DNA of 64,000 bases, from the NCBI GenBank assembly GCA_942493125.1, contig OW818667.1, positions 1,054,001 to 1,118,000 on the forward strand, given 5' to 3'. Shown here one piece after another: positions 1 through 8,960 of this stretch (the first letter of the stretch is position 1; each line of letters opens with the position of its first letter). The position numbers were made by a program, and so were the translations under genes. The notes under the pieces were generated by a model. That model did no database searches. It was not told the origin of the DNA and saw only the letters and a list, made by a program, of their open reading frames with translations. The stretch comes from Fusibacter_C sp942493125. Its GTDB lineage: Bacteria; Bacillota; Clostridia; Peptostreptococcales; Acidaminobacteraceae.

Positions 1-45
1 ATTATACGCATAAAACTATGTAAATGAAATACCTATATGAAAAGA

Positions 46-76
46 GGCGTATACGCGATCTTCTCACGCATACACC
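46..76 (-). terminator. possible terminator after the first chemoreceptor gene
   Basis: On the minus strand a 10-bp stem (GGTGTATGCG with CGTATACGCC, two G-U pairs) with a ~9-nt loop is followed by a short T-rich stretch. It lies about 35 nt beyond the stop codon of the chemoreceptor gene. The T-tract is weak. Confidence 0.4.
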
Positions 77-110
77 CCTTTGTATAAAATCTTGCTTTTT
101 ATGCAATTTC

Positions 111-2111
111 TCAAATCTTGAATTTAGAAATTTCTTGACTGAGCTGAATCGATATCTGATTGAGATCTTGCGCAGCTTTTGCCACTTCGTCAACGGCAAA
201 CGTCTGTTGATCCATTGAAGCAGTTACCTCTTCAGAAGCCGCTGCTGTCTCTTCAGATACAGCAGAGATGTTTTCAATGCTGCTGACGATCATCTCTTTA
301 TCTTGATTGACACCAGTCACCGCTTGTCCGATAGAACCGATGTTGGCAGAAATCATCTCATAAGCTTTTTTGATCGTTTCAAAAGCTGAAATAACTTTTA
401 ACACGGCAGCATTCTGTTTTTCAGAGATTTGCTTAAGTTCACTCATGCTCTTAACAGAATCCGCACCGTCTTTTTGAATATTTGAGACGATGATTTTAAC
501 TTGCTCTGCAGCATTTGACGATTGTTCCGCCAATTTTCTAATCTCGTCCGCTACAACGGCAAAACCTCTCCCGTGCTCGCCAGCTCTTGCAGCTTCAATT
601 GAAGCATTGAGTGCCAAAAGGTTAGTCTGAACGGATATCGCAGATATTGAATCCAAAATTGCACCAATTTCGATGGTTCGGTCGTTTAACTGATGAATCA
701 CTGATTCGATATCTTCGTTTGCTGTGATGGATTCTGAATTACGCTCGTTAAGCTCTGTAACTGAGCTGATGCCATCGTCATACGCACGACCTGTCTCATC
801 TGCTGAACGAATCATATCTTTTGTATATTGGTTTAATTTATCAAATTTGTCAGAAAGAGATCTTGCAATCGTCGAACTCTTCTCAGCATCTTGTGCTTGG
901 TCTTGAGCGCCTCTTGAGATGTCCTCAACCGTTTTAGCCACTTCATCTGCAGATGCGCTAACTTCTTCACTCGTTGCTGCAAGGCTTTGAGAGGATACCG
1001 TCAATTGACCAGAGACATCTTGAATGTTTTTGACGAGTTTGCTGAGGTCCATAAGTGTCTCATCAAAATATGCACTTAAGACACCGATTTCATCTTTGGA
1101 TTTCACTTCAGAAAGATAACCGAGCTCACCCGTTTTAGCACGTTGCATAGAATCGATCAACTTTTTGATATTTTTGTTCATTTTACTAGTGAAACCTATG
1201 ATGAACACCGCACCGATGATGACTGCGATTATCGAAGCAACGATCAGCAAAATCGTAATGAGGTTGATTTCTTTTTGAATTTCATCGTAGTACAAAGTTG
1301 ATACGACAGCCCAATTGATCGTCTTCATCTTATAAATAGAAGCGTATTTTTCTTTTGTCGCACCCTTTTCCTCGTATTTGTATTCAACACCAGGCAAGTT
1401 CTTTGCGAGTGCATCTTTTATCTCAGCAGTCACAAGCTCCGTACCAATTTTTTCTGCTGTTGTATGCGCCATGATGATATTGTTCGCATCTACGATGATT
1501 GGATAGCCTTTTTCGCCAATTTTAATGTCTTTTGTCTGTTCATTTAAAGTGTTTAGCGTGATATCCGCTGCCATGACACCTAAAAATCTGTTCGCGTTAT
1601 CGTAGACAGGTTGACATGCCGTAACTACCATTTCACCAACTGTATCGTCAAAATAAGGATCCGTCCAGATAAAAGTGCCTGCTTCTTTTGCCGCTATATA
1701 CCAATCGCGTGTTCTTGGATCGTAATCGCCAAGATCGTCCGCTGGCATCATGATCATACGTTTGTCTTCTGTACCAAAGTAGATGTACAATATGTCCGGA
1801 TTCGACTGGACATAAGTATCCAACGTGCGTAGAAGTGCTTTTTCCGCATCAGGATTTGTCATGATCTCTTTTGCTAAATCCTGTTCCGCAAGTGCTTTAA
1901 TGACACTTTCAAAGCCCTTCAAATAGTTTTCTACCGATATACCGATCTGTTGCCCCAAATAATCGACGTTTTCCTTTTGGGTATTCAGAAATGCATCTGA
2001 AATTCTAAACGCCATTCCCGTTCCGACGATTAATTGCGCCACCAACATGATGACGATAAAGATGGTCAAAATTGACCGCCTGATACTTCGCTTTACTTTA
2101 ATAGATTCCAT
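111..2111 (-). CDS. methyl-accepting chemotaxis protein with double-Cache sensor domain
   Basis: Transmembrane chemoreceptor that signals through CheA/CheW to the flagellar motor. The 666 residues read: TM1 at about 13-35; an extracytoplasmic double-Cache (dCache_1) domain at about 38-280, with the DPRTRDWY motif typical of Cache domains; TM2 at about 283-308; a HAMP region; and a long MCP signalling domain. The conserved hairpin tip (NLLALNASIEAARAGEHGRG) is near residue 500. The ATG at 2111 follows a GGGGGGC ribosome-binding site. The gene stands alone, with no che genes nearby, and is preceded by unusual 20-bp repeats. The ligand cannot be told from sequence; dCache receptors often bind amino acids or other small metabolites. 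Confidence 0.95.
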   Translation of the reverse strand: MESIKVKRSIRRSILTIFIVIMLVAQLIVGTGMAFRISDAFLNTQKENVDYLGQQIGISVENYLKGFESVIKALAEQDLAKEIMTNPDAEKALLRTLDTYVQSNPDILYIYFGTEDKRMIMMPADDLGDYDPRTRDWYIAAKEAGTFIWTDPYFDDTVGEMVVTACQPVYDNANRFLGVMAADITLNTLNEQTKDIKIGEKGYPIIVDANNIIMAHTTAEKIGTELVTAEIKDALAKNLPGVEYKYEEKGATKEKYASIYKMKTINWAVVSTLYYDEIQKEINLITILLIVASIIAVIIGAVFIIGFTSKMNKNIKKLIDSMQRAKTGELGYLSEVKSKDEIGVLSAYFDETLMDLSKLVKNIQDVSGQLTVSSQSLAATSEEVSASADEVAKTVEDISRGAQDQAQDAEKSSTIARSLSDKFDKLNQYTKDMIRSADETGRAYDDGISSVTELNERNSESITANEDIESVIHQLNDRTIEIGAILDSISAISVQTNLLALNASIEAARAGEHGRGFAVVADEIRKLAEQSSNAAEQVKIIVSNIQKDGADSVKSMSELKQISEKQNAAVLKVISAFETIKKAYEMISANIGSIGQAVTGVNQDKEMIVSSIENISAVSEETAAASEEVTASMDQQTFAVDEVAKAAQDLNQISIQLSQEISKFKI

Positions 2112-2144
2112 ATAGCCCCCTATAATGAATTATCATTAAAACCA

Positions 2145-2224
2145 TTTTGTAACTTAATGAATACTTTTGTAACTTAATGAATGCTTTTGCAACTTTATGA
2201 ATAATTTCGCAAATTCATACATAA
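2145..2224. repeat. four 20-bp tandem repeats upstream of the chemoreceptor gene
   Basis: Units begin at 2145, 2165, 2185 and 2205, with consensus TTTTGTAACTTAATGAATAC. The first two differ at one base, the third at several, and the fourth is degenerate. The array lies 34-113 bp before the chemoreceptor start codon. A 20-bp period is about two helical turns, so iterated binding sites on one DNA face are plausible; the function is not known. Confidence 0.8.
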
Positions 2225-2306
2225 CATTATCATTTTACAACATTATCGCAATTTAGTCATCTATCGTATTATTACCATTATGAAACATTTTCAAACATAA
2301 TCATCC

Positions 2307-2333
2307 CCCTAAAGCGCAAGGCTCTAAGGGGAC
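2307..2333 (-). terminator. imperfect hairpin after metG
   Basis: Arms CCCCT and AGGGG with an imperfect inner stem, just downstream of the methionyl-tRNA synthetase stop codon. There is no clear T-tract, so termination here is uncertain. Confidence 0.3.
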
Positions 2334-2346
2334 TGTGTCACTTACT

Positions 2347-4332
2347 TTAGAATTGGCTTTCGTCCTTTTTATAAAAGTCGAATTTCGGTTCAATAAATTT
2401 CAGTTTATGTGTCTCTGGATCATCCATATGCAGTGTCGTCTCGTCGAAGATATGGTCCCATGACCAAAGTGATTCGTTGAGGCCTAGGTACTCTCTAACC
2501 AGTTCCGCTGAGGATGGTGTGATTGGGTGTAGTAGTGTCAGTATGCTCTTAACCGCATAGAAGCAATCAGCCAGAACGCCTGCGCGCAAATCATCACTAT
2601 CTTGATCATCAGCAATCTTCATCGTCTTTGCCCAGTACTTGCTGACATTTCGAATCAAATCGTCGATGGTGTAGATGACGAGATGAAACTCTTGTCTCGC
2701 CATGTTGTGCTCAAAGTCATAAATGCCCTTGTAGATGATTTCTTTTATCTCGTCGTTTATTGGCACTCTTGGTATATTGGAATCAAAATACTTTTGCGAT
2801 GTGTAAAAACATGATCTCAACAATCTGTTATACACATTTGTGAGTAAATTGCCATCTTTGAGTACGACATCAGGTGCAGCTGGGTCACACGATGGATCAA
2901 ATGGCTTTGGACTGAAGCTGACACTTTTTTTGGACAAACCAAGGCTTAAGAAGTGCATTCTGAGTTGGTCCTTTGTGTAGTAATTTAACAGGTCTTGGGC
3001 CATTGGTGGTTTGATATTGCTAGAGCTACTCGCTTTTGAATCTAGGAATAACAAGTGACAGTTGGCGACGAGTTGTGGAAAGTTAACCGTTTCAAGCGTC
3101 GATTTGTCCTCAGGTTTTATGCCGAGGTACGCCATCAACATGCCCATCTCTGCAACGCCATAGAAATAGATGTTGTCTTCTCCGATGAACTGATAGACTT
3201 TTGCATCTTTATCAAGCCACCACTTTGTCCAATCAGAGCTTGGTTTTTGAAGACTTTTGAGGTACGTGATGGTAAACGAAATCGGTGCCCACAAGGACTC
3301 AGGCCAAACCCAGAAGGTTAAATCGTCCATACCCTCAGTATTTGGTACGGGAACGCCCCAATCGATATTGCCTGAGAGTCTAAATGGCACAAGTGTCTTG
3401 CCAGTTCGATAGCGCATCCCTTCCAAATCAAGCATTTCACGTGCCGCATCGCGCGCTTCAAGTGTCGCAAATTCATAGGTTACTGAGGGTTTCTTACCAT
3501 CGTCAACAACGGCACTCGCTCCGAGATTGAGTTCTTTTTCTGTGATGGTCTCGTGATCTTTTCTTTTAATATAGATAACTGGCGCTTTAAGGAATTCGTC
3601 GATGGTATTGACGACATTTGCCCGAACTTGCTTTTCCGAGCGCATTTTGCCGACCATATCTTTTAGATGATCCATATACTCTTCCAAGACAAAATACCAG
3701 TTTTTTACATCTTTTAGAATCGGCTTTTCACCTGATAATGTACTGATTGGATCAATGAGCTCGTTTGGCATGTACTGATGCCCTAAACCACACTCATCTG
3801 CATAAGCGTGCTCAGATTGACAGCCATCAACTGGACATTTTCCCACCACTTGTCTGCCATTTAAATAGGCATTTGCTTGTGGGTCAAAGAATTGAGGTGA
3901 CGACATGATTTTTAACGTCCCTTGATCATGAAGTGCTTTAAAGAGCTCCGCAGATACTTTTTTATGCACCTCGCCACTTTCACCAAAGGCTGAAGCGCCA
4001 TATAAGCTAGGTGCGACATCGTACTGTGCTAATGTCTCTGTTTGTTGGCCATAAAAGCGGAAGACGTAATCTTCCATGCTGATGGCTTCACCTGTCTCTT
4101 CCATGTGCTTTTTATAGCTGGCTAAGATCGGTGACCCATAACAATCTGTGCCTGAAACAAAGATGACATTGTCAGCGCCGATTCTGTCTTTCAAAAAACG
4201 TGCATACGTATCCGCATGAATAAATACGCCACCAATGTGCCCAAAGTGAAGGGACTTGTTGCCATACGGCATGCCTGCAGTTATGATTGCGCGTTTGGGA
4301 AATTCTGGTCTCGGTTTTTTAGGTGTATACAT
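2347..4332 (-). CDS. metG: methionyl-tRNA synthetase-like class I aminoacyl-tRNA synthetase (divergent)
   Basis: Charges tRNA-Met with methionine in the cytosol. The class I HIGH signature appears as HFGH near residue 27. A cysteine/histidine zinc knuckle (CPVDGC...C.LGH) lies near 168-185, and the MetRS motifs NIDWGVPVP and FIGEDNIYFY are present. The KMSKS loop is not canonical: the matching position near residue 432 reads KASSS. At 661 residues it has no C-terminal tRNA-binding (Trbd) domain. The ATG at 4332 follows GGAGG. Its T-box leader with an ATG specifier independently supports methionine specificity. The altered loop leaves open that this is a second, specialised class I ligase; another MetRS elsewhere in the genome would bear on this. 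Confidence 0.85.
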   Translation of the reverse strand: MYTPKKPRPEFPKRAIITAGMPYGNKSLHFGHIGGVFIHADTYARFLKDRIGADNVIFVSGTDCYGSPILASYKKHMEETGEAISMEDYVFRFYGQQTETLAQYDVAPSLYGASAFGESGEVHKKVSAELFKALHDQGTLKIMSSPQFFDPQANAYLNGRQVVGKCPVDGCQSEHAYADECGLGHQYMPNELIDPISTLSGEKPILKDVKNWYFVLEEYMDHLKDMVGKMRSEKQVRANVVNTIDEFLKAPVIYIKRKDHETITEKELNLGASAVVDDGKKPSVTYEFATLEARDAAREMLDLEGMRYRTGKTLVPFRLSGNIDWGVPVPNTEGMDDLTFWVWPESLWAPISFTITYLKSLQKPSSDWTKWWLDKDAKVYQFIGEDNIYFYGVAEMGMLMAYLGIKPEDKSTLETVNFPQLVANCHLLFLDSKASSSSNIKPPMAQDLLNYYTKDQLRMHFLSLGLSKKSVSFSPKPFDPSCDPAAPDVVLKDGNLLTNVYNRLLRSCFYTSQKYFDSNIPRVPINDEIKEIIYKGIYDFEHNMARQEFHLVIYTIDDLIRNVSKYWAKTMKIADDQDSDDLRAGVLADCFYAVKSILTLLHPITPSSAELVREYLGLNESLWSWDHIFDETTLHMDDPETHKLKFIEPKFDFYKKDESQF

Positions 4333-4391
4333 AAAAGCCTCCTTAGGTTATTTACTTATATTAATGCGTTTGTTAACTACAAAAAAATAAA

Positions 4392-4640
4392 ACACCCCTA
4401 CAGTCGTCTGACCATAGGGGCGATGTCATCGCGGTGCCACCCTAGTTCGCTAATAAAAGCCTCTGCAGGTACTTAAGATACCTGAGTTCTGTAACGTGAA
4501 CATACGTCGCAACATCAAAATCTATCCGAAGCGCGGCTCCAAGTCTTGTTTCATGATGATGACGACGATTCCCTTTCACCGGTGGGAACTCTCTGTGCGT
4601 GTCACGCGTCATTACTCTTCTCTTCACAGCCTTTAATGAT
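4392..4640 (-). promoter_or_regulatory. T-box leader (methionine), with terminator
   Basis: Riboswitch-like leader that reads uncharged tRNA-Met and prevents early termination ahead of metG. On the minus strand the conserved T-box AGGGTGGCACCGC is at 4443-4431. The terminator stem CCCCTA/TAGGGG with a following T-run lies at 4421-4385. Stem I elements are visible (AGAGAG and an AGTA-like segment). ATGACG pairs with CGTCAT, closing a specifier loop that contains ATG at 4554-4552, which matches methionine. The fold was done by eye. Confidence 0.92.
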
Positions 4641-4643
4641 GAA

Positions 4644-4672
4644 AGTATAGACTTTTTGAGTGATTTTGTCAA
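4644..4672 (-). promoter_or_regulatory. sigma-70-type promoter for the T-box/metG transcript
   Basis: Minus-strand TTGACA (4672-4667), a 17-bp spacer and TATACT (4649-4644). It lies immediately before the T-box leader. Confidence 0.85.
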
Positions 4673-4793
4673 GAAAATGCAGTTTATGACAATCTTATCT
4701 ATTTTTTAACGCAATTCCAATATATATATGGCATAATTGTGGAAAGACATACTGCAAAATAAAATCAAACGAAAACTTGGGGTACATAAAGCT

Positions 4794-5990
4794 ATGTTGA
4801 GTCAAAGATTTAATGCCAATATCTCTAAATACATCACGATGTGGCTTTCAATAGACGGAAGTGGCACTTTTTCATCAAAGCATGCGTGGTTCAAGCGTCA
4901 ATACCGCTTTATTAAAATAAGGGGTCAATTGAAACGCGTCATCAAGCGTCTCTCTGTGGAGGATTTTTCCATTGAGACACTTGATTTGTCGCGTCTTAAA
5001 AACGATCCTGGGATTCTAAAATTGCTTGAAACGTGGCTTCAATTCGACATTAGTCAAATGGAGCAGACTCTAAATGGTGATTATGCATTGGCAACGGAAC
5101 AGTTTATTAAACGTGCCAATTTGCTATGGCCAGACATGCCAAAAGCAGAAATTTTTCAAGCCCTTCGAAACGTTTGGATCATGATCGCGATTCAAATAAT
5201 GGCTAAAGTGCCAGTTGTTTTAACGGATGCGATGTTTGCATATAGTATGCTTTATCCATTAACCGATAACATCATCGACCACCCGCAGCTTACTGAAACA
5301 GAAAAAGCAGCCTTTGTTACGCGTCTAGGCATGCGATTAAACGGACTGCCTATCGAGCAAGTCGCGCCGCATGAAAAAGATGCTTTTGATATGGTGTCCC
5401 TTATTGAAACCACTTTTGATCGTGTTCAGTATCCAGAGGTTTACTCGAGCATTTTACTCATTCACGATGCGCAAAAGAAAAGCATCTCACAGCAATATGA
5501 GGTGCTTGATCAGAAGACACTGATGCAGTTGTCCTTCGAAAAAGGGGCTGCATCTGTCATAGCAGATGGTTACTTGGTACTTGGACATCTCAATGAAGCC
5601 TTTTTAGAATTCTTGACGGCATACGGCGTTGTGCTTCAGCTTGCAGACGACCTTCAAGATATCGTAGACGATGCCAAGATTGGTCACAGAACCCTTTTTA
5701 ATACGACATTGTCCGCAGATCATCTTGCTGATATCACAAAAAAGCTCTCCGCATTGTCAACTGAGATTCTCGAGCGCATTCCCACTGAAGATGAAAAGTT
5801 AAAAGCCCAAATGGCGACACTGCTCGGTAAAAGCATGCAGGTTCTCATTTGCGACGCGATACAAACGCATGAACATCTATACCCAAAACCATTTTACAAA
5901 CGCGTCGACCAGTCGCACATAACGGGACTTAAAAACCACGCAAAGCTCAGAGGCATGTCACAGGCGCTTACTAAAACAACTTTATACTAG
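4794..5990 (+). CDS. class I isoprenoid-synthase-fold protein (polyprenyl synthetase-like)
   Basis: Belongs to the all-helical isoprenoid synthase superfamily, which condenses or rearranges prenyl diphosphates. Two acidic motifs typical of the fold are visible: YPLTDNIID in the first third and LQLADDLQDIVDD in the last third. Both are spaced variants of the Asp-rich metal-diphosphate motifs, so Mg2+-dependent prenyl chemistry is likely; the substrate is unknown. The start is uncertain. The ATG at 4794 has GGGG 11 nt upstream. An in-frame TTG at 4737 would add 19 residues but has no visible ribosome-binding site. Downstream is a terminator shared with the convergent degV gene. It could instead be squalene/phytoene-synthase-like. 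Confidence 0.75.
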   Translation: MLSQRFNANISKYITMWLSIDGSGTFSSKHAWFKRQYRFIKIRGQLKRVIKRLSVEDFSIETLDLSRLKNDPGILKLLETWLQFDISQMEQTLNGDYALATEQFIKRANLLWPDMPKAEIFQALRNVWIMIAIQIMAKVPVVLTDAMFAYSMLYPLTDNIIDHPQLTETEKAAFVTRLGMRLNGLPIEQVAPHEKDAFDMVSLIETTFDRVQYPEVYSSILLIHDAQKKSISQQYEVLDQKTLMQLSFEKGAASVIADGYLVLGHLNEAFLEFLTAYGVVLQLADDLQDIVDDAKIGHRTLFNTTLSADHLADITKKLSALSTEILERIPTEDEKLKAQMATLLGKSMQVLICDAIQTHEHLYPKPFYKRVDQSHITGLKNHAKLRGMSQALTKTTLY

Positions 5991-6006
5991 CTTAAACGAT
6001 AGAGAT

Positions 6007-6058
6007 AAAAAAAAGGCTTTGGTTGCCTAGTAAAAGCAACCACTGCCTTTTGTTTTTT
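6007..6058. terminator. bidirectional terminator between the isoprenoid-synthase-like gene and degV
   Basis: Stem AAAAGGC..GGTTGC / GCAACC..GCCTTTT with a T-tract on the plus side and an A-run on the other, so it can serve both convergent genes. Confidence 0.85.
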
Positions 6059-6888
6059 TAGAAGCCTAAAATGATACCGCCTCGGTTCGTGTACATACTG
6101 CTGAGGCCTCTCATAGGGATAATCATGATTTCTTTGAAGGTGTACTTACTCTCGACTTCAGCTTTGATTTTTTCAGCTTTTTCAAGCGCTTCGCAATGTG
6201 CGATTGCAAGAATTCTCTCAGAATAGTTATTGCATGAATTGCCAATCAAATCGATAAAATACTGAATTGATTTTTTCTCGCTTCTCACATTTTCTACGAG
6301 CTGCACTTCGCCGTTGTCATCAGCAGTCAATATCGGTCTGATGTTGAGTGCGTTGGCGATGATGCCTTTCATCTTTGAGATGCGACCATTTTTGATCATC
6401 GTGTCCAAAGAGCCAAGCTGAAAAAAGAAAAACATGTTGTCGATATAGTGATTCACTTCTTTTACAATTTCATTTTCACTTAATTTTTTCTTGATTAGTT
6501 CGTCAATCTTAAGGGCTATCAAAGTTTCCTTTGCAGAAGACCCCTTCGAGTTGAACACATGGATAAATTTGTCTGGGTTATCTTGTAAAAACAATTCTTT
6601 AGCTAAGACGGCGCTGTTGTATGTGCCACTTAGAGCTGCCGTTATTGTAACCACGAATACTGAACCTTCAGGGGTATAAGCATCGATGAAGTCTTGTGGC
6701 GAAGGACATGAGGACTTAGGTACTTCTTTGCTTGAACCAAATAAGTCCAGCATTTTACCAACATCGAGTGTCTCATCATCTCTAAATTGCCTATCTCCTA
6801 AAGCAAGTGTTAAAGGCACCAATGTGATCTCAACCTCGCTCTTTATTTTGTCGTTTAAATCACAGCTACTATCTGCAACAATTCTCAT
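6058..6888 (-). CDS. DegV family fatty-acid-binding protein
   Basis: DegV (FakB-like) proteins bind a fatty acid and, with the FakA kinase, pass it to phospholipid synthesis. At 276 residues the length is normal. The N-terminus has the family motif ADSSCDL, followed by PKSSCPSPQDF and TITAALSGTYNSA, which form the lipid pocket. The C-terminal half has an LGSLDTMIKNGRIS segment typical of the family. The ATG at 6888 follows GAGG. No fakA lies in the window, so the pairing with a fatty-acid kinase is inferred from the family only. Confidence 0.93.
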   Translation of the reverse strand: MRIVADSSCDLNDKIKSEVEITLVPLTLALGDRQFRDDETLDVGKMLDLFGSSKEVPKSSCPSPQDFIDAYTPEGSVFVVTITAALSGTYNSAVLAKELFLQDNPDKFIHVFNSKGSSAKETLIALKIDELIKKKLSENEIVKEVNHYIDNMFFFFQLGSLDTMIKNGRISKMKGIIANALNIRPILTADDNGEVQLVENVRSEKKSIQYFIDLIGNSCNNYSERILAIAHCEALEKAEKIKAEVESKYTFKEIMIIPMRGLSSMYTNRGGIILGF

Positions 6889-7104
6889 GGAAAACCTCTT
6901 TCTCTCAATTATGGAATATGCATCATTTGTATCGCAATTCAGCGTTTACATATACGCCTACTCGTTATATTTACCCATTATATCATAAAAATCCACTAAA
7001 TAATTGCATTTAAGGTTGCTTTAAGTTTAACAAGATATACTTACCACAATGAATCAGAAAATCATCGATTCAAATATGATATATAGAAAGAAAAGGGACT
7101 AATT

Positions 7105-8637
7105 ATGAAAATGAAAACCATAAAGAAAATAACAGTGATACCACTTATCATTGCAACTATCATCTTTACCGTCACCGGCTGCACGCAAAGTTCCACAGAG
7201 GCAACTGCAACTCAAGCAGAAAACACAGTTTCTCAAGAAACGTCTACTGAAGCAAATAGCATCACTACAAATGCCCAAGGCACTTACACAGACAAGGACT
7301 TGGATGCGAGCTGGGATGTGGCGACGTCAACACTGATTGAATTGACTGGCAATAGTGCTTCCATAAATGGAGCAGGTGCTTCAGCAACTGGATCTATCAT
7401 CACAATCAATGCCGCTGGTAATTACCTTATAAATGGTCAATTAGACGACGGTCAAATCATCGTAGAGGCTGGTGAAAATGATGATGTGCATCTCATTTTA
7501 AACGGTATAAGCATTTATAATGAGACGACTTCTCCAATTTTTGTTAAACGCGCTGATAAAGTGATTCTCACACTTGCTGATGGAACCGAAAACATGTTGG
7601 AAGACGGTTCAAATTACGTCTTCGAAGATGAAAGCATCGATGAACCGAATGCGACACTCTTCAGTGACGCCGATTTGACCATTAACGGCCTCGGATCATT
7701 GTCAGTCAAGTCGAACTATAACAATGCCATTGGCTCTAAAGATGACCTTGTCATCATAAGTGGTACATTTATAATAGATTCCAAAAACCACGCGCTGCAT
7801 GGTCGTGATTCAATAACCATCCAAAATGGCCAATTCAATTTAGTAGCAGGTGGTGATGCCCTTCACTCCAACAACGACGAAGATGATTCAAAGGGATTTG
7901 TCATCATCGATGGCGGTACGTTTGAGATTGCTTCTGGAGATGATGCCATTCATGCAGAGACGCAATTGACAGTGACCGGAGGCAAATTAGACATTCTCAA
8001 AAGCTATGAAGGCCTTGAAGCGGCAAAAATCCTAGTATCAGGTGGTGACATATCGCTTATGGCGAGTGACGATGGCATCAATGCAGCTGGTGAGACGGGT
8101 GGCAATTACGAGTATCGTCAAACAGGTGGTATGGTTTATGTGAATGCTGAGGGTGATGGTCTTGATGCAAATGGCTCATTTGTACTCGAAGGTGGCACAC
8201 TCACAATTGATGGTCCCGTTATGGCTATGAACGGCTCACTTGATTATGACGGTTCAGGGATTATTAAAGGTGGCACTTTGATTGCAGCTGGTAGCTCAGG
8301 CATGGCTCAGACACCTGGAAGTGATTCGACACAAAACGCCTTGATGATTTATTTCACCGAGACGCAAGTGGCAGAGACTGAAGTAAGTCTTGTAGACACT
8401 AATGGCAGTACAATCGCTGTACATTCTCCAGCCAAAGAATTTCAAACACTCCTCTTCAGCAATGATGCCCTAGTGTTAAATGAGACCTATACATTGTATT
8501 CTGATGGTGTAGAGCTTGCCAAAGTGACAATGAGTGAAGCTATCATGACCGTATCGGACACTGGGGAAACCGTAACAGGCGGATTCGGCGGTGTTGGTGG
8601 TATGCGTGGCGGAAAAAATCCAGCTACAAGACCTTAA
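7105..8637 (+). CDS. carbohydrate-binding domain lipoprotein (Cthe_2159-like)
   Basis: Surface lipoprotein predicted to bind polysaccharide. A signal peptide (MKMKTIKKI then a hydrophobic core) ends in the lipobox VTGC at about residue 26, followed by a Thr/Ser/Glu-rich linker to about 58. The rest is a repetitive, Gly/Asp-rich parallel beta-helix. Recurring short turns such as SGGD, DDGINA and GDGLDA are characteristic of the Cthe_2159 family, which binds acidic plant polysaccharide and calcium. It ends in a Gly-rich tail. The start codon is preceded by AAAGGG. It may assist the plant-sugar enzymes encoded further along, but it is not linked to them. Confidence 0.88.
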   Translation: MKMKTIKKITVIPLIIATIIFTVTGCTQSSTEATATQAENTVSQETSTEANSITTNAQGTYTDKDLDASWDVATSTLIELTGNSASINGAGASATGSIITINAAGNYLINGQLDDGQIIVEAGENDDVHLILNGISIYNETTSPIFVKRADKVILTLADGTENMLEDGSNYVFEDESIDEPNATLFSDADLTINGLGSLSVKSNYNNAIGSKDDLVIISGTFIIDSKNHALHGRDSITIQNGQFNLVAGGDALHSNNDEDDSKGFVIIDGGTFEIASGDDAIHAETQLTVTGGKLDILKSYEGLEAAKILVSGGDISLMASDDGINAAGETGGNYEYRQTGGMVYVNAEGDGLDANGSFVLEGGTLTIDGPVMAMNGSLDYDGSGIIKGGTLIAAGSSGMAQTPGSDSTQNALMIYFTETQVAETEVSLVDTNGSTIAVHSPAKEFQTLLFSNDALVLNETYTLYSDGVELAKVTMSEAIMTVSDTGETVTGGFGGVGGMRGGKNPATRP

Positions 8638-8687
8638 CGAGAAAAGTGTATCAAAAGAGGGTTGTCTCTTTTGATACACTTTTCTCG
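8638..8687. terminator. 22-bp perfect hairpin between the lipoprotein gene and tRNA-Thr
   Basis: A perfect 22-bp stem with a GGTTGT loop starts right after the lipoprotein stop codon and ends two bases from the encoded CCA of the oppositely oriented tRNA. Its outer AAAAG/CTTTT pairs can act as the T-tract in either direction, so it probably terminates both transcripts. Confidence 0.8.
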
Positions 8688-8688
8688 T

Positions 8689-8763
8689 TGGAGCTGATGG
8701 TGAGAATCGAACTCACGGCCTGCGCATTACGGGTGCGCTGCTCTACCGCTGAGCCACATCAGC
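8689..8763 (-). tRNA. tRNA-Thr (anticodon CGT), CCA encoded
   Basis: The 75-nt cloverleaf was read by eye. Acceptor GCTGATG/CATCAGC; D-stem GCTC/GAGC; anticodon stem GCGCA/TGCGC with loop CCCGTAA; T-stem GTGAG/CTCAC with TTCGATT; discriminator T; encoded CCA. The anticodon CGT (8731-8729) decodes ACG threonine and the body resembles bacterial tRNA-Thr. Position 33 is C rather than the near-universal U, which is unusual; see findings. Confidence 0.9.
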
Positions 8764-8801
8764 AAGTCAAAATGTCTAATAACAATTATGTCCATATATG
8801 A

Positions 8802-8831
8802 AATTTACGCCTTTTCCTATGTGTTTGTCAA
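8802..8831 (-). promoter_or_regulatory. likely promoter of tRNA-Thr
   Basis: Minus-strand TTGACA (8831-8826), an 18-bp spacer and TAAATT (8807-8802), about 40 nt before the mature tRNA 5' end. Confidence 0.6.
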
Positions 8832-8835
8832 GTGA

Positions 8836-8852
8836 GGAAATTGCATAATTCC
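8836..8852. repeat. dispersed near-palindrome, copy 1
   Basis: GGAAATTGCATAATTCC, lying just upstream of the -35 box of the tRNA-Thr promoter. The following ~27 bp also resemble the sequence after copy 3 at 43047, ending in GGCG in both. Confidence 0.75.
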
Positions 8853-8960
8853 AATTTGTATGAATTTTATTTATAAAACGGCGACTATATTGATGAAAAT
8901 AACAAAAAATGAACAAACTATTAATTTTGCATGATTAACAATTTTTTCTTGCAAAAAAGG

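Noticed and set aside
98..110. TATGCAATTTC near the left edge as a further copy of the dispersed palindrome
   Set aside because: Only 11 bases match, without the opposing arm.
2118..2140. Fur-box-like AATGAATTATCATT upstream of the first chemoreceptor gene
   Set aside because: It is one base longer than the spacing of Fur boxes and lies within an AT-rich leader; chance is likely.
4442..4672. A 76-codon open frame on the minus strand upstream of metG
   Set aside because: It lies wholly in the T-box leader and promoter and has no ribosome-binding site; the leader RNA explains the conservation.
8476..8679. Minus-strand open frame opposite the end of the lipoprotein gene and the terminator
   Set aside because: Shadow of the lipoprotein gene extended through a hairpin; no start signals.
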